Below the pieces are notes generated by a model, which had not been told where the DNA came from, did not search any database, and saw nothing but the letters and a program-made list of their open reading frames with translations. A DNA stretch of 6,652 nucleotides from Chthoniobacterales bacterium. GTDB lineage: Bacteria > Verrucomicrobiota > Verrucomicrobiia > Chthoniobacterales > UBA10450. Where the stretch lies: the NCBI GenBank assembly GCA_013695905.1, contig JACCZQ010000396.1, positions 1 to 6,652 on the forward strand, given 5' to 3'. Position numbers and translations under genes: made by a program. The stretch's first letter is position 1. The number at the start of each line of letters is the position of its first letter. Positions 5,702 to 6,652 of this stretch are shown here, in pieces.

Positions 5702-6652
5702 ATGAAACGCGTCTTCGAACATCCGCCAGAATCGGCCACCGGGAAGCGTTACTGGCGCAGCCCGGGTGAGCTGGACGACACCCCTGAATTTCGGGAGTGG
5801 CTCGAGCGCGAGTTCCCCGCCGGTGCGGCTCAGCTGGAAGGCGACGAAGTTTCGCGCCGCAGCTTTCTGAAATTGATGGGCGCTTCGATGGCGCTGGCTG
5901 GTCTGGGAGGGTTGAGCAGCTGCCGCCGGCCCGAGTACCACATCCTGCCGTTCTCGAAGAGCGTGGAGTGGACCATCCCCGGGAAGGCGCTCTACTACGC
6001 CACCGCGATGCCGCGCCGCACCGGTGCGCTCCCGCTCGTCGTCGCCACCGTCGATGGCCGCCCGATTAAAATCGAAGGCAATCCGCTCCACCCGGCCAGC
6101 GGCGGGGCGACGGATGCTTTTGCGCAGGCGTCGATTCTCGATCTTTACGATCCCGTTCGCTCGAAGCGTTACATTCATAAAGGCAAAACCAGCGACCGCG
6201 CGGCATTTGAGAAGTACCTCGCTGAGCTGCGCCCGCGGCTGGAAGCGGAAGGCGGTGCCGGTCTCGCGTTCGTCGTCGAGGAAACTCACTCGCCGACACG
6301 CGAGCGGCTCCGCACGGAGCTGGAGCGCCGTTACCCGCGGATGCGCTGGTGTTCCTACGAGCCGCTCATGACGGAGGCGCAGAACTTTGCCACGCAGATG
6401 AGCTTCGGCGATAACAGCCGCCTCGTGCCGCGTTTTGACCGCGCCGATGTGGTGGTGGCGCTCGACAGCGACTTTCTGGATTGTGGCGAGGGTGATGTCG
6501 CCGGGGCCCGCGCCTTCGCCGCCCGCCGCCGTGTCGCCGCCGCGAAGGACACGATGAACCGCCTCTACGTGGTGGAGAATCGCTACTCGCTCACCGGTGC
6601 GATGGCCGATCACCGCCTGCGCGTCCCGGCGAGTCAGATCCCGGCCTTCACC
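5702..6652 (+). CDS. actB: Alternative complex III subunit ActB, molybdopterin oxidoreductase-like with Tat signal, 3' end outside the window
   Basis: ActB is the large periplasmic iron-sulfur subunit of alternative complex III. It descends from a molybdopterin oxidoreductase fused to a ferredoxin-like part; in studied complexes the molybdenum cofactor is absent and the FeS clusters carry the electrons. The first 317 residues are present with no stop before the window ends. Residues 1-48 match the unusual long pre-region of this family (RYWRSPGEL, FREWLEREFP). A twin-arginine motif, SRRSFLK, follows at 51-57, then a hydrophobic stretch and LSSC at 71-74, which fits a lipobox with C74 as the lipidated residue. 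Residues 76-165 (YHILPFSKSVEW, YYATAM, GRPIKIEGNP, ASILDLYDP) are typical of the molybdopterin-oxidoreductase-like domain. The C-terminal FeS-binding domain lies beyond the edge. The ATG at 5702 is one base after the actA stop; AGGGG at 5684-5688, inside actA, may serve as ribosome binding site, which suggests coupled translation. Confidence 0.93.
   Translation, partial: MKRVFEHPPESATGKRYWRSPGELDDTPEFREWLEREFPAGAAQLEGDEVSRRSFLKLMGASMALAGLGGLSSCRRPEYHILPFSKSVEWTIPGKALYYATAMPRRTGALPLVVATVDGRPIKIEGNPLHPASGGATDAFAQASILDLYDPVRSKRYIHKGKTSDRAAFEKYLAELRPRLEAEGGAGLAFVVEETHSPTRERLRTELERRYPRMRWCSYEPLMTEAQNFATQMSFGDNSRLVPRFDRADVVVALDSDFLDCGEGDVAGARAFAARRRVAAAKDTMNRLYVVENRYSLTGAMADHRLRVPASQIPAFT

Noticed and set aside
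5522..6613. Long minus-strand open frame opposite actA/actB
   Set aside because: It is a shadow of two strongly supported respiratory genes and its translation shows no family features.
1..6652. CRISPR arrays, tRNA and rRNA genes
   Set aside because: There are no regularly spaced repeats with spacers and no cloverleaf or rRNA-like stretches. The only tandem array is the 33-bp one at 3655-3687, which has no spacers.

Overview
The window is GC-rich bacterial DNA. Its gene content suggests a Verrucomicrobiota-type soil organism (Chthoniobacterales/Udaeobacter-like) or a similar group. This is inference from three things: a cyclase/TolB-like/TPR fusion protein, secreted-protein C-terminal modules (RKTHG, PLTG and VECRS motifs plus a dockerin-like tail), and an alternative complex III operon whose ActB carries an extended Tat-type N-terminus. 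No rRNA or other taxonomic marker is present.

Left part (1-816), disrupted DNA: A minus-strand hairpin with a U-run (40-70) lies downstream of a minus-strand dockerin-like C-terminal fragment (133-411). That fragment abuts, almost without spacer, a plus-strand 3' remnant of urocanate hydratase (hutU, about 414-816). The remnant lacks roughly three quarters of the gene and has a one-base frameshift near 722. This is either a real rearrangement or an assembly join.

Middle (924-3628): An intact gene encodes a membrane-anchored class III nucleotide cyclase homology domain, a TolB-N/FlgO-like periplasmic domain and a TPR array. Fifty bases after it, on the same strand, comes a second, better preserved secretion/dockerin-like C-terminal module. 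The two dockerin-like modules bracket the hutU remnant and the cyclase gene in inverted orientation.

Convergent gap and hydrolase (3629-4626): The gap holds three 11-bp tandem units inside a 10-bp perfect inverted repeat, plus a compact hairpin that may act as terminator. On the minus strand follows a membrane-anchored alpha/beta hydrolase with a complete Ser-Asp-His triad.

Right part (4627-6652), core bioenergetics: A 348-bp divergent intergenic region leads into actA (pentaheme cytochrome c) and, one base later, actB (Tat-exported molybdopterin-oxidoreductase-like subunit, cut by the window edge). These start an alternative complex III operon, whose product oxidises quinol and passes electrons toward a terminal oxidase.

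The most unusual signal is a 9-mer, GCCTAACGA, found six times on the two strands. It occurs in intergenic DNA and inside coding sequence in three different codon registers, and one copy encodes the hydrolase nucleophile elbow. I see no CRISPR, tRNA, rRNA or recognisable transposase, and no clear new multi-gene system.
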